From contig JYIP02000005.1 of NCBI GenBank assembly GCA_001051155.2, positions 3,968,001 to 4,032,000 of the forward strand: a stretch of 64,000 nucleotides of DNA, read 5' to 3'. Below the pieces are notes generated by a model. That model was not told where the DNA came from and made no database searches. It saw only the letters and a list, made by a program, of their open reading frames with translations. The stretch comes from Chrysoporthe austroafricana (Eukaryota; Ascomycota; Sordariomycetes; Diaporthales; Cryphonectriaceae). The position numbers and the translations under genes were made by a program. Numbering within the stretch: the first letter of the stretch is position 1; the number at the start of each line of letters is the position of its first letter. Of the stretch, positions 1 through 12,731 are shown one piece after another.

Positions 1-42
1 ACAGAGACCATGGGAACCCGACCACCGATGGCAGGCTCACAA

Positions 43-2878
43 TTATGTGGCGGTGGGAGCCGTGGTCAGCGCCGGCACCGTCAGCCCGTAGCTCTCTGTC
101 CTGCCCTGGGGATCGTGCTGGTCGATCTCCACGCGGATGCAGATATCCAGGCTTCCGTCATTGCCCTGCCCGTGCTCCTCCGGGTGCGCGGCCTTGTGCG
201 TGGTTCCACAGCCGGTCTCCCCGGCTTGGATAGGCAAGTGGCCGTTTGTGTTGTGCTTGGAGCTTCTGGACCTGATCGATGAGCGGGTGTTCACTGATGC
301 TAATTCCTGCCCGCTCGTGCTGGCGGCGCTGTGTCCGTTAGTCGTAGCAGTGACCGGCCGCAAGTACTGGCTGGATGGCTGCGGGCGTGGTTCTTGTGGT
401 CGTGGTCTGTTATTAGGCGAGTTCTCGGTCAGCATGGCGAAGTTTCGGCTTGGCATGGTAACCTGGTTGTGGGCGGCCGTCTTGGTCGAGTTGCCCGGGT
501 CCTTGTTGAAGAGCTTGAGGAGTGTCTCGTCGGTCTCGGGGTTCAGGTGGTGGATCTTGTTACGGCGGGCCAGGAGGTTGGCGATAGCCTGAGGTGGCGG
601 CTTATTCACGATGGCGGAGGAGATGACATTGGCCATGTACCGATGATCGTTCTCACAGGATATGTTGAGCGCGGGGTTGGAGTAGAAGCGGCCCAGGGCT
701 GCAAGGTGGACGTCACCGCCGAGAATAGTGATACGGACAGAGACTGTATTGTACACTCAGCACGTCGAGATCATAAAGAGCCAGACAGTCCGGATTGGGT
801 CAAGGTCGTGTACTTACATTGCTTGCATATCTCCTGCAGGGTCTCGATCATCCAGTTCCGTTCTTTCTTGTGCGTTCGAGCGGTGTAGTGATCGTCCAAA
901 TCATCCAGCAGATCAACTGAGCCATCAAAGTGGTTGAAGAGGCCACCGCCTACCCATTTCGTTAGTCGCGATTAGAAGTGAGACCTCGGGTGGGGTAAAC
1001 CCAGAGGTAAGGGCAGAGTCTTAGACACAGAAAGGCTCGGTCCAGCTGAAGTGAACACCACGTACCTAGACCAAATCTCCGATTGGCAAACTTTACAGGG
1101 CCCAGAACAGGACTCGAGAAAATGTTTTCGAGCCATGTGAGACGCTACAAGAGCAGAGTCAGCCGGGTCTAATTTCACGCACGGTCACGGGACTTGCTAC
1201 TCACCGGATATGCGATCGGTATGCCCAGGAGCAAAATTACATGCCTGAACGGCGTGCCAGCAACCTGCGCGTCATGGAGTTCCTGGTTCAGCCGCCCAAA
1301 AATCAGGTCGTAAGTCTCCGGGTAGTTGACCTGGTGCCGGGTCCGTTCTGTACGCGCGTCGATCCCCAAAAGCGCTATCCGGGCACCCAACCTTGCAAAA
1401 ATATTGTGCGAATGCTCCGCTACATATGGCCCAGGCTTCGGGCCTACGATATAGTTCGACTCCGAGATAGGTGCCGCAACATAAGTGTCAACCAGCTGGT
1501 TCTGGTCAATACCAGGGTCTCTGCCGTCTCCGGACTGCGTTATCGTCTGGGGAGCATCAGAGGTGTAGGTTGAAGCGGGTGGTGGCAAATGGTGTTGGAA
1601 TAGCATATAGTACTTGTGAGCGCACCCACCGATCCCACGGAAGACGTCGCATTTCATGAAGTCATTCACATAGGACCCGAAGCCGTCGATGATGTCGTGA
1701 TCGTCCCAAATATTGACCTGGGGTATCTGGCCGTTCGCTGAGGCGAATGGCTCCGTCGAGTACCATCGAAGGTAATTCTTCAGATAGAAATCGTCACACT
1801 TTGCTCGTAGCTCCTCGGGAAACGGGAAGTCTCGGCGCTTCTTGGGGTTGCTAATGGCCGTCCAGTCTCGTAACGGGCCATGGACTCGGATAGAATCATT
1901 ATAAATTTGATCCCCTCCCCCTATCATTACGTGGAAAGGCACCTCGGTGTGACGGCGCATAACGTCGTTCCACAGGGCTGGACCGCTCCAGGCCGCCTCG
2001 TCGGTTCCCACCGAGAATCCGTTGCATGAGTGGAACATGACTGTGATTCACGACCAATTAGCATGGCACTATAGGAAAGGGGAAGTCACCAAGCGGCAGA
2101 GGATATGGAACATACTCCTCATGGACTCCGTGATGGCCGGGACATAGAAGCTGTTCTCCTGCGGCTTCTTCTTGCTGATGAAGCGCATCCCCGGCAGGAC
2201 ATACTCCCACCTAATCTCCCCAGCCTCCATCTCGCAGCGCAGGTCGAAGCGCCAGAACGTGTTGCGCGGGTCGGAATAGAGACAGGAGCCCTGGATCTCC
2301 GACGCGCCGGCGACGCCATCTGTGTCGCCATTCGCTCCGCTGCCGACGCCGGCCGCGTGGGTGTGCTGCGCCTCGCCGACCCTGCGCAGAGCCAGCGTGG
2401 GGACGAAGTCCTGCGTCTTGCCGCCGCCCGTAGTGACGACCAGGACGCTGCCGACCCAACAGGTTCCTTCCGTGCGCCTGTAGTTCAGCAACGGCCCGCA
2501 GGCGATCGTCTTGCCATCCTTGGGATAGTTGTGCGCAGCATCGGCGCCGGCGTGCGCATCGGCGGCGGCCTCGGCGGCCTCGGGGGCTTGTCCATCGACC
2601 ATGATGGGGGTATGGCTCTGCTTGTTGGCGGCAGCAGAGGCGGGCCGGCTCCGCGGGGCGAGGTCGGGCGCGACTCGCGACGAGTTTAAGAAGTCGGCCA
2701 GGTCATGGGTGCCGGACTTGGCCTCGGCGGCCCGCGGCTGAAGGGATGCATGCTTGCGGTATGCGGACGACTCCTCGTGGCGCCACCTCGTGCCGGACGC
2801 GTGCGGGTTGTGTGGGTCGTAGTCGAGGTCGTCATCGTCGACAAAGAGGTCGGCGTCGGGGTCGTGATGGGAGGTCAT
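43..2878 (-). CDS. PhoD-like phosphatase domain protein (five exons)
   Basis: Likely a metallophosphoesterase of the fungal PhoD-like family; substrate and location are unknown. Model: exons 2878-2116, 2040-1205, 1144-1066, 949-818 and 743-43, all GT-AG and in frame, giving about 836 aa. The start gives an acidic N-terminus (MTSHHDPDADLFVDDDDLDY). Residues 1 to about 250 look disordered. The catalytic region follows, with MFHSCNGFS at about 256, GGGDQIYND at about 295 and WDDHDIIDGFGSY at about 366. Exon 3 supplies RLTWLENIFSSPVLGP. Exon 5 starts just before a GGDVHLAALGRFYS block at about 612, whose Asp/His residues are typical metal ligands in this superfamily. The last roughly 150 residues are Ser/Asn/Pro-rich tail. 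No signal peptide is visible. It is divergent from the P5C dehydrogenase gene, 2.25 kb away. The family call is secure; the role is not. Confidence 0.9.
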
Positions 2879-5133
2879 GGCGGATTAGCGGACGGGCGCT
2901 GGCCGAGGACGTCAGCGGCCAGAGCTGTAGGGAACGCGATTGGCAGAGGGCCCCGAAGAGGGTCGCATAAGTGGAGACCTAGAGCACTTACACGGCAGGT
3001 CAGGGCGAGGGATGACTTCTCGGCCACGAGAACGAACAAGCAGGTGACAGACGACAGCCACGCGATTGCCTGGAGGCGAGGAGGAGGAGAGGAATGCAGT
3101 CAACAACAGGCCCGGCGCCGGGTTGTGGTGAGACACAAGTGTCTGCGTAAGGCGCGTCGGCAGGACCGCTGCTTACGAGGTATGCTGCCAAATCTCGGTT
3201 GGAGATCCCGACCGTTATGGGTATCTCCAGGCGACGTCCCGGGCGCTGGAAATGAGGCCACCGGCAGCAGATCTGTCTATGACGACTGAGGAGGAGGGCG
3301 GACAAAGGAGCAGGAGCTGCTATGGGTCAGGGCTAGTGGCACCCATGCCATAGCACATAGTAGGGGTGACACCACGGGAATATGCGGTAGAGGCGGTGCG
3401 GACGGAGCACTGCAGCATCTTGTGGCCAGAAGACAGCAGAGGGCTGGCTTGGCGCGCCTCTGGCTGTGATTGTGACTCGCGACGGGGCCTCTGGAGAGGG
3501 GAGATGAGGAAGGGATGCTGGTCAGGGCGCTGACGACAGTGCCAAGACGAACGGATCAGGGAAAAAGAAGTGGTTCGAAGAAGTAATTTCCTGGGTCTGG
3601 AGAGGTCACTCAGTAGTTCCTGCCGCACATGAGACGAGATGCTTGCATGCCAAGATCTGACCGAAGGGGACTAGCCCCCTTAGCCCGCGGTCCGCCCCCC
3701 CCCCCAGCCCTCCAAAAAGAGAAAGAAAAACCAAAAAGAAAAAAAAATCAAAAGAAGGAAAAAGAATATGGGCGAATGAAATTGGAGAAGAGAAACGGTA
3801 AAGGGAAAATGAGGGGGAAGGGAAAGAGGACAGCGAAAAGGGGAGGAAAAAAAAAAAGGAAAAAAAAAAAAAGAACACGGGAGGGAAAGACAGAGGGAGA
3901 AAGAGGAAGGGAGGTATGACTTCATCCAGCTCGCTGTCTCTTGATCGTCGACACTCAGCTGTAGCAGCTGTCCAGCGTCCAGGCATCTTGAAAGTCTGCC
4001 CGTCTGCCCGCAGCCGCCCGAGCTAATGGCGGCCTCAGACTGGCAGAGGCCATGTGTGACCTACCTGGTACCCGTCCAGCGTCACCGTCCGTCCTCCTCC
4101 TCACCCCCGTTCCTGACGACCCTCGACGCCTCTGCTGGGACGAGGACGAGATGAGACGGGATGGGGTGGGACGAGGGTGATGTGTCGCTGGGCTCGAGTC
4201 TCGGGCTCCTCCTGCCAGCCTGCCAGGGTGCCCCACCAGATCCCACGTGAAGGGTCCTTGTCTTGAAGCCCACCCTCCGTGCCTCCCGCGCGGTGCGGCC
4301 ACTACCAGGATCGGAATGTTTCCCTCCACGGCCCTGTCCGTCCTATCAGCTGCGTGGTGTTGTTCATCTCGTCTCCCTGCACCACCCTCGCCTCTCCCCG
4401 CCCTAGACTTCATCTGCCGGTCCCCCCCTGGCAGCCTGGATGCGCTGTTCATTGTTGCTGCAGCGGGCCGTCTGTGATGTTGGTGTGGCCGTGATCGTCT
4501 TGCCAGTGCATGCCTGCTCCTCTCTCTGCTCACGACGAGGTCAGAGACAGGTACGCCCGTACCCAGGTAAGGTACCATGTAGCAACATGTCTTCTCTCCT
4601 CCCAGCCGAGACCAACCACCCCCCCTCCAGCGGTGCAGCCGGTGTCCTCACCTCTGCCCCCGTAGCTACCCGTCGTGACACGCCTCCCCGCTGCGGATTA
4701 TCAAATTCAATCTGCTGGCAGTCACAAATAGAGCAAGGCGTGTGTCCGTACCGGTCCGATCCTCCCATGTCCATCCCGGCCGCCCAGCGGCCAGACGCTC
4801 CAGAGGGCCCCGAAGTAGTGGGCCGCTATCGGGGCAAGCTATCCAGGCATAACACCTCATTGCTCAATCGCACCGCTGCTGTGGGGCCCTGCTTCTCCGC
4901 ATCGCGCCCAGACTCCATGTTGAACCGCTGGCAGCCGAGCACGTCTAAGGTTCTCGATTGATACTGCCTCTGCACAGATAGCCAAGAAGAGGAAGAAGAA
5001 GACAGAGGGCCAGCTCATAAAGGCTATCCTCCTGCCCGTCCTGAAGCTCAGCTTCCCGCCTTGAGGCTCAACACCTTCCCAAAGCGTCGTATCCTCCCTT
5101 TCCTCCTCCTGCTCTCCACCCTTGACGACCACC
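2879..5133. other. Intergenic region between divergent genes
   Basis: This is the shared upstream region of the PhoD-like gene (minus) and the P5C dehydrogenase gene (plus). ORFs on both strands are short, overlapping and compositionally biased, and none shows a domain motif. It contains an 11-C run (3695-3705) followed by a long purine tract. The last 150 bases before 5134 are pyrimidine-rich, typical of a fungal leader. Confidence 0.6.
3713..3914. repeat. Purine tract of about 200 bp
   Basis: Almost uninterrupted A/G on the plus strand (C/T on the minus strand), directly after a run of 11 C. It lies about 0.8 kb upstream of the PhoD-like start, so in that gene's direction it is a polypyrimidine tract, a common feature of fungal promoters. 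The ORFs crossing it code only Lys/Arg/Glu or Phe/Ser/Leu runs and are not genes. Confidence 0.85.
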
Positions 5134-7034
5134 ATGGCTTCTCGCAGGGCTGGCCTCGTCTCCCTCACCGCGCGGTCTGGTGCCCGCTGCAGCTCTTCCC
5201 TATCGTCCAGGCTCGTGGGGAGGCCATCGCCACGCGGTTTTGCCACGAGTGCATCCAGGGCATCTGTGCTAGCGACCTTCAAGATACCAAAGGTCCTGAA
5301 CGAGCCCAATGTGAGCCCCCAAAGGTCCTACTGTGTTATCTGGAGCTCAAGCAGCTGACCGCTCTTCCTAGCACCACTACGCAAAGGGCTCTGCCCAGCG
5401 GGATGGGCTGCTGTCTGCGGTCCAGGGGATGAAGAGCAAGGGCACGGTGGACGTGCCGATAGTAGTCGGCGGCAAAGAGGTGTGTGTGGCGGTCCCCCGC
5501 TCGCATCCTCCCTCCAGACACTTACATGTCTCCTCCACAGATCAAGACATCCTCGACCGGCAGGCAGCTCAACCCGTCCGACCACTCAGAAGTCGTGGCG
5601 ACTTACTCCAAGGCCGGCCCCGAGCATGTGAAGGACGCCATCAGCTCTGCGCTGGCCGCCAAGGAGGCGTGGGCGTCGCTCCCCTTCGCAGACCGGGCGG
5701 CGGTCTTCCTCAAGGCGGCGGACCTGGTCTCCACCAAGTACAGATACGATATCATGGCTGCCACGATGCTGGGCCAGGGCAAGAACGCGTGGCAGGCCGA
5801 GATCGACGCCGCCGCCGAGCTCTGCGACTTCCTGCGGTTCAACGTCCAGTATGCCGAGGAGCTCTACTCGCAGCAGCCCGCGCACCACTCTACCGGCGTG
5901 TGGAACAGGATCGAGTACCGGCCCCTCGAGGGCTTCGTCTACGCCATCACGCCCTTCAACTTCACCGCCATCGCCGGCAACCTGCCCGGCCTCCCCGCCC
6001 TCCTCGGAAACGTGGTCGTGTGGAAGCCTTCGGACTACGCCATCGCCTCCAACTGGCTGCTCTACAACATCTTCCTCGAGGCGGGGCTGCCGAAGGGCGT
6101 GATCCAGTTCGTCCCCGGCGAGCCCGAGGAGGTCACAAAGGTCGTCCTGGGCCACAAGCAGTTCGCCGCGCTCCACTACACGGGCAGCACGGCCGTCTTC
6201 CGCAAGCTGTACGGCCAGATAGGCGAGGGCGTCGCCCAGGGCCGGTACGTCGGCTACCCCCGCATCGTGGGCGAGACGGGCGGCAAGAACTTCCACATCG
6301 TCCACCCCACCGCAGACATCAACAACGCGGCCATCCAGACGGTGCGGGGCGCCTTCGAGTTCCAGGGCCAGAAGTGCAGCGCCACGTCGCGCCTCTACGT
6401 GCCCAAGAGCGTCTGGCCGGCGTTCCGGGAGAAGCTGGTCGCAGAGACGGAGAAGCTGAAGGTCGGGGCGCCGTGGGAGGCGCAGAACTTCATGGGCCCC
6501 GTCATCCACGAGGCCTCCTTCAAGAAGCTCAGCGGGGCCATCGACGCCGCCCGGGGCGACGGCGAGCTCGAGCTGGTCACGGGCGGCAAGTACGACGGCT
6601 CCAAGGGCTACTACGTGCAGCCGACCATCTACCAGACGACGAACCCGGCGCACCCGTACCTCAGGAACGAGTTCTTCGGGCCGATCCTGACGGCGTACGT
6701 GTACGACGACAGCAAGCCGGACGGGTTCGTCCGGGCGTGCGAGCTGGTGGACGCGACGTCCGACTACGGGCTGACGGGCTCGGTGTTCGCGGCGGACCGG
6801 GCGGCGGTGAAGGTGGCCGAGGACGCGCTGCGGAACGCGGCGGGCAACTTCTACATCAACTGCAAGAGCACGGGCGCCGTGGTGGGACAGCAGCCGTTCG
6901 GCGGGGCGCGGGCATCCGGGACCAACGACAAGGCGGGCAGCGCGGCGATCATGGGCCGGTTCGTCAGCATGAGGAGCATGAAGGAGGAGTTCGGGGCGAC
7001 CACGAAGGTCGAGTACCCCAGCAACGAGGCCTGA
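5134..7034 (+). CDS. Delta-1-pyrroline-5-carboxylate dehydrogenase, mitochondrial (three exons)
   Basis: Oxidises P5C/glutamate semialdehyde to glutamate with NAD, the second step of proline catabolism (yeast Put2, Aspergillus PrnC), in the mitochondrial matrix. Exons 5134-5310, 5372-5479 and 5541-7034 are all phase 0 and give 592 aa. The start lies in a good context (ACCACCATGG) and opens an Arg/Ser-rich N-terminus without acids (MASRRAGLVSLTARSGARCS), as expected of a mitochondrial presequence. Exon 2 restores the conserved HHYAKGSAQRDGL block. The aldehyde dehydrogenase core is complete: ITPFNFTAIAGNLPG, the general base Glu340 in VGETGGKN, the nucleophile Cys374 in FQGQKCSATS, and a C-terminal QQPFGGARASGTNDKAG segment. 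Length is normal. The exceptionally GC-rich third positions of exon 3 explain the long false ORFs in other frames. Confidence 0.97.
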
Positions 7035-7844
7035 GGGCGTGGGGGCGGAGGTTGTCGCACAAAACCTTATCGGTGATCTGGGCAGGGCCGGGACGGCTGG
7101 GCGGGGGGTGGGTTGCAGGGTTCGGGCGGCATATGACGGCCAACAAGGGGTGAGGAGACCGGGATTTCCCCATTCGAGCGCCAGGGCGCGATTGCTGCTT
7201 CGTTCTGCGATCGACGCTGGGGCACGTGAGCAGGAGCACGGCGGTGCGTGGAAGGGTAAATAAAAACGGGGACGCGGAGACGTCTCCGGGAGTGAGCACG
7301 TGGGCACCTCTTAGGCCAGGAAGCTCGGTACTTGTCATGCGGGCTTAACCTGAACCGACCAGCGAGCCGATGTTAATCCTGATACGCATCATGCCTCCGC
7401 GGCCCAGGAGTGAACTGTGGTCGTATGTGTGCCCTCGGGCCAGAATCCTGCGCGACAAGCCGAGCCAGCAGAGGCGGTCGTGCAAGCGCTCTGGGAGACG
7501 TGTTGCGGTCTGGATGGAGCATGTGACCAAGATATAATCAAGCGTCGGCGGGACAGCGCAGGAGTTTGTGGTGGTGGGGGGAGGGGCCGCGGGAAGACGA
7601 GCTGGGGCCTGCAGAGACCCGTCGCCATCACAGCCTCTCATCCCAGGCACGTGAGCAGCACTGGACGTGACGAGGACGCTCTGCTGCTGAGCGCTAGGTA
7701 TGGCAGCTGCCAGAGAACGGCGGCGGCGCAGGCCCAGGGCCTCAGCTCCTGTCTCTACAACTCTTTCCTAAGGTCGAGCCGTTGTGGAGGCCCACCCGAG
7801 ATCGACCCACGCTCCCCACGCCGCACGCACAGAGAGCGGATGGG

Positions 7845-7874
7845 GCTAGGGCGTGCTAGGGCGTGCTAGGGCGG
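7845..7874. repeat. Short tandem repeat, 10-bp unit x3
   Basis: The unit GCTAGGGCGT is present twice exactly and a third time as GCTAGGGCGG. Confidence 0.9.
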
Positions 7875-8277
7875 TCCTGGGTACTGTACGAACAGAGTAG
7901 CAGCGAGCGGCCGGGATGGGCCCTATACGGCGCACAGCATAGTATTAAGCATGCCGTGCCAAGTACCCGGGGCACGCCAGAAGGCGCTGGCCCGTGCCCC
8001 GGGCAGGGATCCAGGGGTGCCATTCTCAACACCGCCCCGACAGCACGAGGCAGGATGCTCCACGCCCATTCGCTGCTGCTCACACGAGCACCTGCCTAGG
8101 CTGCGCTTTCTCCTCCAGGAATCCTCACCACGAGGCACGAGAAGGCGGGACAAGACGATAGATAGCCAAGAAGGAGGTTCTGTACTTAGAGCAGATCGAC
8201 GGGCGCGGTCGGGACGAGCTGTGCTGCCGCTGTCATTTCTTTTGCTCCCCCTCCTCCGGTAAGGTCGCGCAGATGAG

Positions 8278-8385
8278 CCTCTCCTGCTGCTCTCTCTTTC
8301 TCTCCCCATCTCTGTCGCTCTCCCTCTCTCTCACTCACTCTCGCGCTCTCTCATACACACACAAATATACACAGCCGGCGCCCTG
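8278..8385. repeat. CT-rich microsatellite running into CA repeats
   Basis: Imperfect CT/TCTC repeats followed by CACACA. It lies about 400-500 bp upstream of the bHLH start codon and may be part of its promoter or leader. Confidence 0.75.
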
Positions 8386-8787
8386 TCTCTCCCTCACGCA
8401 CCCACAGCCCGGCGTCGTGAGCCTTCCCTCCTGTCGTGACCTGGCCGTCCCCGTCTCCCGGCCTCCCTCGTGAGCCTTGTGCTCCCTGCCCGGGCCGGAA
8501 ACACGGCTCCCCCCGCCTCCACTGGGCTCGTGACGATCGCTACACAGCCACGCAGTACGTCGCAACGCCAGCTCACGGACAGCGGGCTGCGCCTCTCTCC
8601 TATCTGCCCGTCGCGCGCCAGTGTGCGGCCCTGGACGCCTGGACGGCCAATCATCATAAGCTTAATACTCAGCCCCCGTTCGAGACTAAGTCGCCGACAT
8701 CACGCCGGGAGCTCCTGATACTGGCTGGGCTCTGCGTGTTAGCACAGGACGTCACCGGCCGGGGCCCTGCTGGAGCAAATCCTAGAC

Positions 8788-10186
8788 ATGCCCCGAGCGG
8801 CGCTGCCCCCGACGCCCGCCTCGTCCACGGACATCCGCGGCAAGGATGGGACTAAGCAGCTGTCCTCCCTCCAGACGGCCTTCGAGCTACCACCGGCGGC
8901 TATGATGAGCGAGGCGAACCGGACCGCCGGCGCGGAGGACGGCCTGCGCGGCAACAAGATGAGCACCCCAGAGTCGCCCGAGTCCCAGGCCTCCCCCAGG
9001 AAGCCCTACCCCATACAGCCTAGCGAGGCTGTCAAGGCGAGGAGACGGTCGTCTGCCGCCGCCAGGGAGACCGCCTCCTCGTTCGCCCTGCCCCCGCCCC
9101 CAACCAGGTCGCGGAAGATCATCCAGATGAAGCCACGCCAGCAGGAGGAGAAGAACAAGAGGCCCGCCCCGGAGCCGGCACCGACGACGGCCGGTGGGAA
9201 GGGCCCGGGCAAGAAAGCCGCCGTCCCTACTGCCGCTGCTGCTGCTTCTTCCTCTTCCTCTTCTTCTGCGGCGGTGGCGGGTGAGGCTGGCCCGTCCAAG
9301 AAGAAGCAGCCATCCGCCACGAGCGCCGCCGGCAGGAAGATTGCGAGGAAGACGGCCCACAGCTTGATCGAGAGGAGGCGGAGGTCCAAGATGAACGAGG
9401 AATTCGCCGTGTTGAAGGACATGATCCCGGCGTGCACGGGGGAGATGCACAAGTTGGCGATACTTCAGGTGAGTTTGGGAGACCCGCCCGACGTCTCATC
9501 ATAACCTCCGTGGCTGACCATAGCAGGCATCGATCGAGTACGTCCGGTACTTGCAAGACTGCATCGAAAAGCTGAAGACGCAGAGGGAGCCCCAGACACC
9601 TACCCAGATGGACGGGGTGGCCAGCAGCCCCGGCCAGGACCTGTACAGCTCTCACCGGCCAGACCAACAGCAGCGAGATGCCCGCGCAGAGGACGAACAG
9701 TCGCCCGACGTCGACATGATAGGCTCAGATCTCGAGCCCTCGCCCACAATTACCACACGCCCACCCTCCGCCCCCTCCTTCTCCCACCAGTCCTCCGCGT
9801 CACCCGCGCTGCCGGCCCAGGACGCATCCTCGTTGGGCCCCCGCCACCGCCACGACTCCTACACCTCCGTCGCGACCGCCGTGTCGGCATCCGAGCACCA
9901 CAGGCACTACAGCTTCTACAGCGCGGCGACGTCGCCCGCCGTCGGGCCCGGGTGGGGGGTGGGATACCCGCCGAGCAACCACTCCGCCCACTCCGCCACT
10001 GGCTCGACGCTCACGAGCCCCGCGCTGGGACCGCTGCGGGAGGAGCGCGACCTGGACCAGGAGGCTACTGCCGCGCTGTTGATGCTGAACAGCGACCGCA
10101 GGGGAACAATATCCGGTCCGAGCGGCGGGACGAGCTCTAGTGGCTCCGGGAGGGGGATGAGCGTGCGGGACCTGCTGAGCTCGTGA
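8788..10186 (+). CDS. bHLH transcription factor
   Basis: Predicted nuclear DNA-binding regulator. Exons 8788-9468 and 9527-10186 (58-nt intron, GTGAGT...GCAG, phase 0) give 446 aa. The bHLH domain is at about 187-250: basic region RKTAHSLIERRRRSKMNEEF, helix 1 to DMIP, a short loop, then HKLAILQ joined across the intron to ASIEYVRYLQDCIEKL. His191, Glu195 and Arg199 have the H-E-R spacing of bHLH proteins that bind CACGTG-type E-boxes. The rest is low complexity: Ala/Ser and Lys-rich before the domain, Ser/His-rich after it. An (S/T)P-rich part (STPESPESQASPRKPYP) could be phosphorylated. Helix 2 runs to Leu/Lys without a long zipper. It resembles fungal Esc1/PalcA-type bHLH proteins, but I cannot assign an orthologue. 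An internal Met (MSTPES) is an alternative start. Confidence 0.9.
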
Positions 10187-12718
10187 GCCCTGTCAGCCCG
10201 TATTCTCCTCCGGAGCTACCTCTCTTTGGGGTTTTCATAACTCACTTGTCTTTGTTCGCCATCCTGGTGGGCTCTCTGTTGGCGTTACGTACATAATACT
10301 TTGGGGGCGGGGGGGCGGATTGGCTGGTCTGAGCGGGACTTTTTTATTTTGGTGGTGGTTCTGGGTTCTGCAATCTTTCCTTTGGGCATTATTCATGTGT
10401 TGGGTTCATCTCCGGTGCGCTGAAGGCATTCATACTGTTCTCTACATGTCGGGCTACCCAAGGAAGAAGGGCTGCTCGTGATTGATTTTGATGTCGACGG
10501 TACTGGTCTTACGGGCTTGCAGGCGGGTATTTAAGCGTGGGCAGGTTGCAACTAGAAACTCATCTTAGGCAAAACGGAATAAGAAATAAAGGAACGGTGA
10601 GATACGATGGCCATCATGAGGCGCGCCCCTCGGGGTCTAGGATAGCAGATTGCCGAGCTCGAGAGACCGCCCCGCCTATGTCTACGATGGACATATCCCA
10701 ACAGTATAAAGCGCCTACGACGATGGGGGCACGCACCACTACTGCTACCAGTGAGTTAGTTAATCGCCACCTGAGTGGCAAGACCGCGGCGGCTGTTTTC
10801 CACGGGCTCGAAATATCCCGGGCCTGGTAAAAAGGGTGTTCTGATCGCAGCAGTGGGAGTGACTCGTTCCCCGCCGCGTGCAAAAGGGGTGCCAGAAGTG
10901 GTCCACTCGGACACGCTTACCCGTCCCCATCAGAGAAGGGGGTCCAGGCTACTTGGAAGGTCTGCGTGGGGAGGGAGCCCATCATGCCACGGCAGCCACG
11001 TGGGAGAGCCTGAGTGAGTGCGTACAGACACCAGGCGCCAGTCGTAGTCCCGGCCAGGCTGTGATGATCACATTGGAAGGCGGGCAGCACCGCCCCGGGG
11101 GGGTCTGTCCATCGGATGAGCCTGCCCTCGCCCGACGCGCATAGCAGGCGTTCGCGGCTGGGCCACACATCCATCCTCTTCCTCTCCCCTCCCGGGGACC
11201 AGTTGAGGACGGGCTGGCTTTGACATCTACACCGTGCCCCGCGGAGCCCGGCAGCGTCGCCGGGGTGGTCCCCCGTCCGTGCTTGCGCTCCGGGGGCCGC
11301 CCGCCGCCTCGAAAGCTCCGGTCCGCCGTCCAGCCGCCGACGCGGTCCGGGCCTGGACCCGCGGGGGATACGACGTGCTCGTGCAGCCTGGGTTCCCGCA
11401 GCTGGGGCCATCCATCCGTCCGCGGAGCCACGTCTGTGCTTGTTGCCTCTCGATGTCCTTCCAAAAATAAAGCAGCCGATACCACACACTTTGAAACCCC
11501 GTTTCAAGCTAGAGTTTCCTCTACTCGGTACGTCAGCCTGCGATCCCTCACTATACTACTTACGGCTCACCAGCTCACACCGTCTGGGCGTCGGAGCTAT
11601 CAGGAGGGCGGTGGTGGAAAGTAGCATCGCTTCTGACGGGACCTGCTGAGGCGCGATACGATGCAAAGAGCAGCCGGACCTGCTGGAGGCTTTACCGGTC
11701 TCGTCAAGCGAATACGCAGGAGGGGAGGGGTCTCCAGAGGACAGCCGTCATGACTGTCAGCAGTGCAGATGACAAATATAGGTCACGGTGGCATCCCCCT
11801 CAGGCGGAGTGTGGTGCTGCCGACTGACCGCGCCTGGCGGTTATTTCTCGGGGAAGAGAGAGAAGGCGAGAGGAGGGGACAGAGGGAACAACATGCAGCC
11901 AAGGTTTCTCTGATCCCGACCGCGAGCCCACGGAGCATCGTGATAGGTCGTCCACCGAGGTGACCGGGCGCTCGAGATTGATGAAGAGTTTCACCTCATC
12001 TCAGCCCCAGCTGCCGATCTGAGGACGAGCCTAAACGAGACGAGGGCGTCATCGCGTGACCACAGCCCACGCGGTGAGCACACCCCGACCCTCCGCGCAC
12101 GACGCGGGGAGGCCTGCTCTCGCGAGGGCCTCTCGAGGTGTGCTGGCGCGCCGTCGGGGCCCTTGTTTCGTCCGGCTTCGGGCACCGAAGAGGAAAACCC
12201 AGGTTCGACGCCCTCCACATGAAACCACGCCCCCCCCCCCAAGGGCGCCGATCCGGGTGGAGGTTACAGCGTGACGGTCGGCCGAGGGTATTCCGCGCCG
12301 ACCTCATCAAAAAGAAACGCAGTGCCCCCGCGCGCGCGTGTGTGCCTGCCGGGGGGGAGGATGGGGAAAGGCCTCGAAGTTCGGGAGGGGATGCGTCCGT
12401 CGAGGCCAGCGCTGGGGGGGGGGAGGGCTGGATGGGATGAAGCTTGGCGGGCGCGGCGCGAACCTATTAGACCTCCTTCCTGATCCGGCCGCGTACAGGC
12501 GCAGCCACAGAAAGAAAGCCGTGTCTTGACTCGACAGGTTGACTCGACAGGTCCGGCTGGGCCATCCTCCGAGGCGTGCTGCCTATTTCCTGGGTTGCTG
12601 AGGGGCCACGATGATCCGACCCAGGTAAAAGGGCCCGGCTCGCGAATCTCGATTGGGACCGCCCTGCAAAGCTTAGAGCAGATAGGCTCTTCCCGGCGTA
12701 GCGCCCCGGACCACCGGC

Positions 12719-12731
12719 GGGGGGGGGGGGG
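12719..12731. repeat. Homopolymer run of 13 G
   Basis: Thirteen consecutive G on the plus strand. A second run of 10 G is at 12414-12423. Confidence 0.9.

Larger units (their letters stand above)
7035..8787. other. Intergenic region between P5CDH and the bHLH gene
   Basis: Contains the 3' flank of the P5CDH gene and the promoter and leader of the bHLH gene. No ORF here has a recognisable motif. Visible elements are three CACGTG hexamers (about 7223, 7296 and 7649), a 10-bp triplicated repeat at 7845-7874, and a CT/CA-rich microsatellite at about 8278-8385 upstream of the bHLH start. Confidence 0.6.

Noticed and set aside
3629..3919. Lys/Arg-rich ORF and the Phe/Ser-rich ORFs opposite it
   Set aside because: Translations of the purine tract, without non-repetitive coding sequence.
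5586..7307. 573-codon ORF on the minus strand
   Set aside because: Shadow of the P5CDH coding strand, caused by its extreme GC3.
12200..12216. B-box-like GGTTCGACGCC
   Set aside because: No matching A box or cloverleaf upstream.
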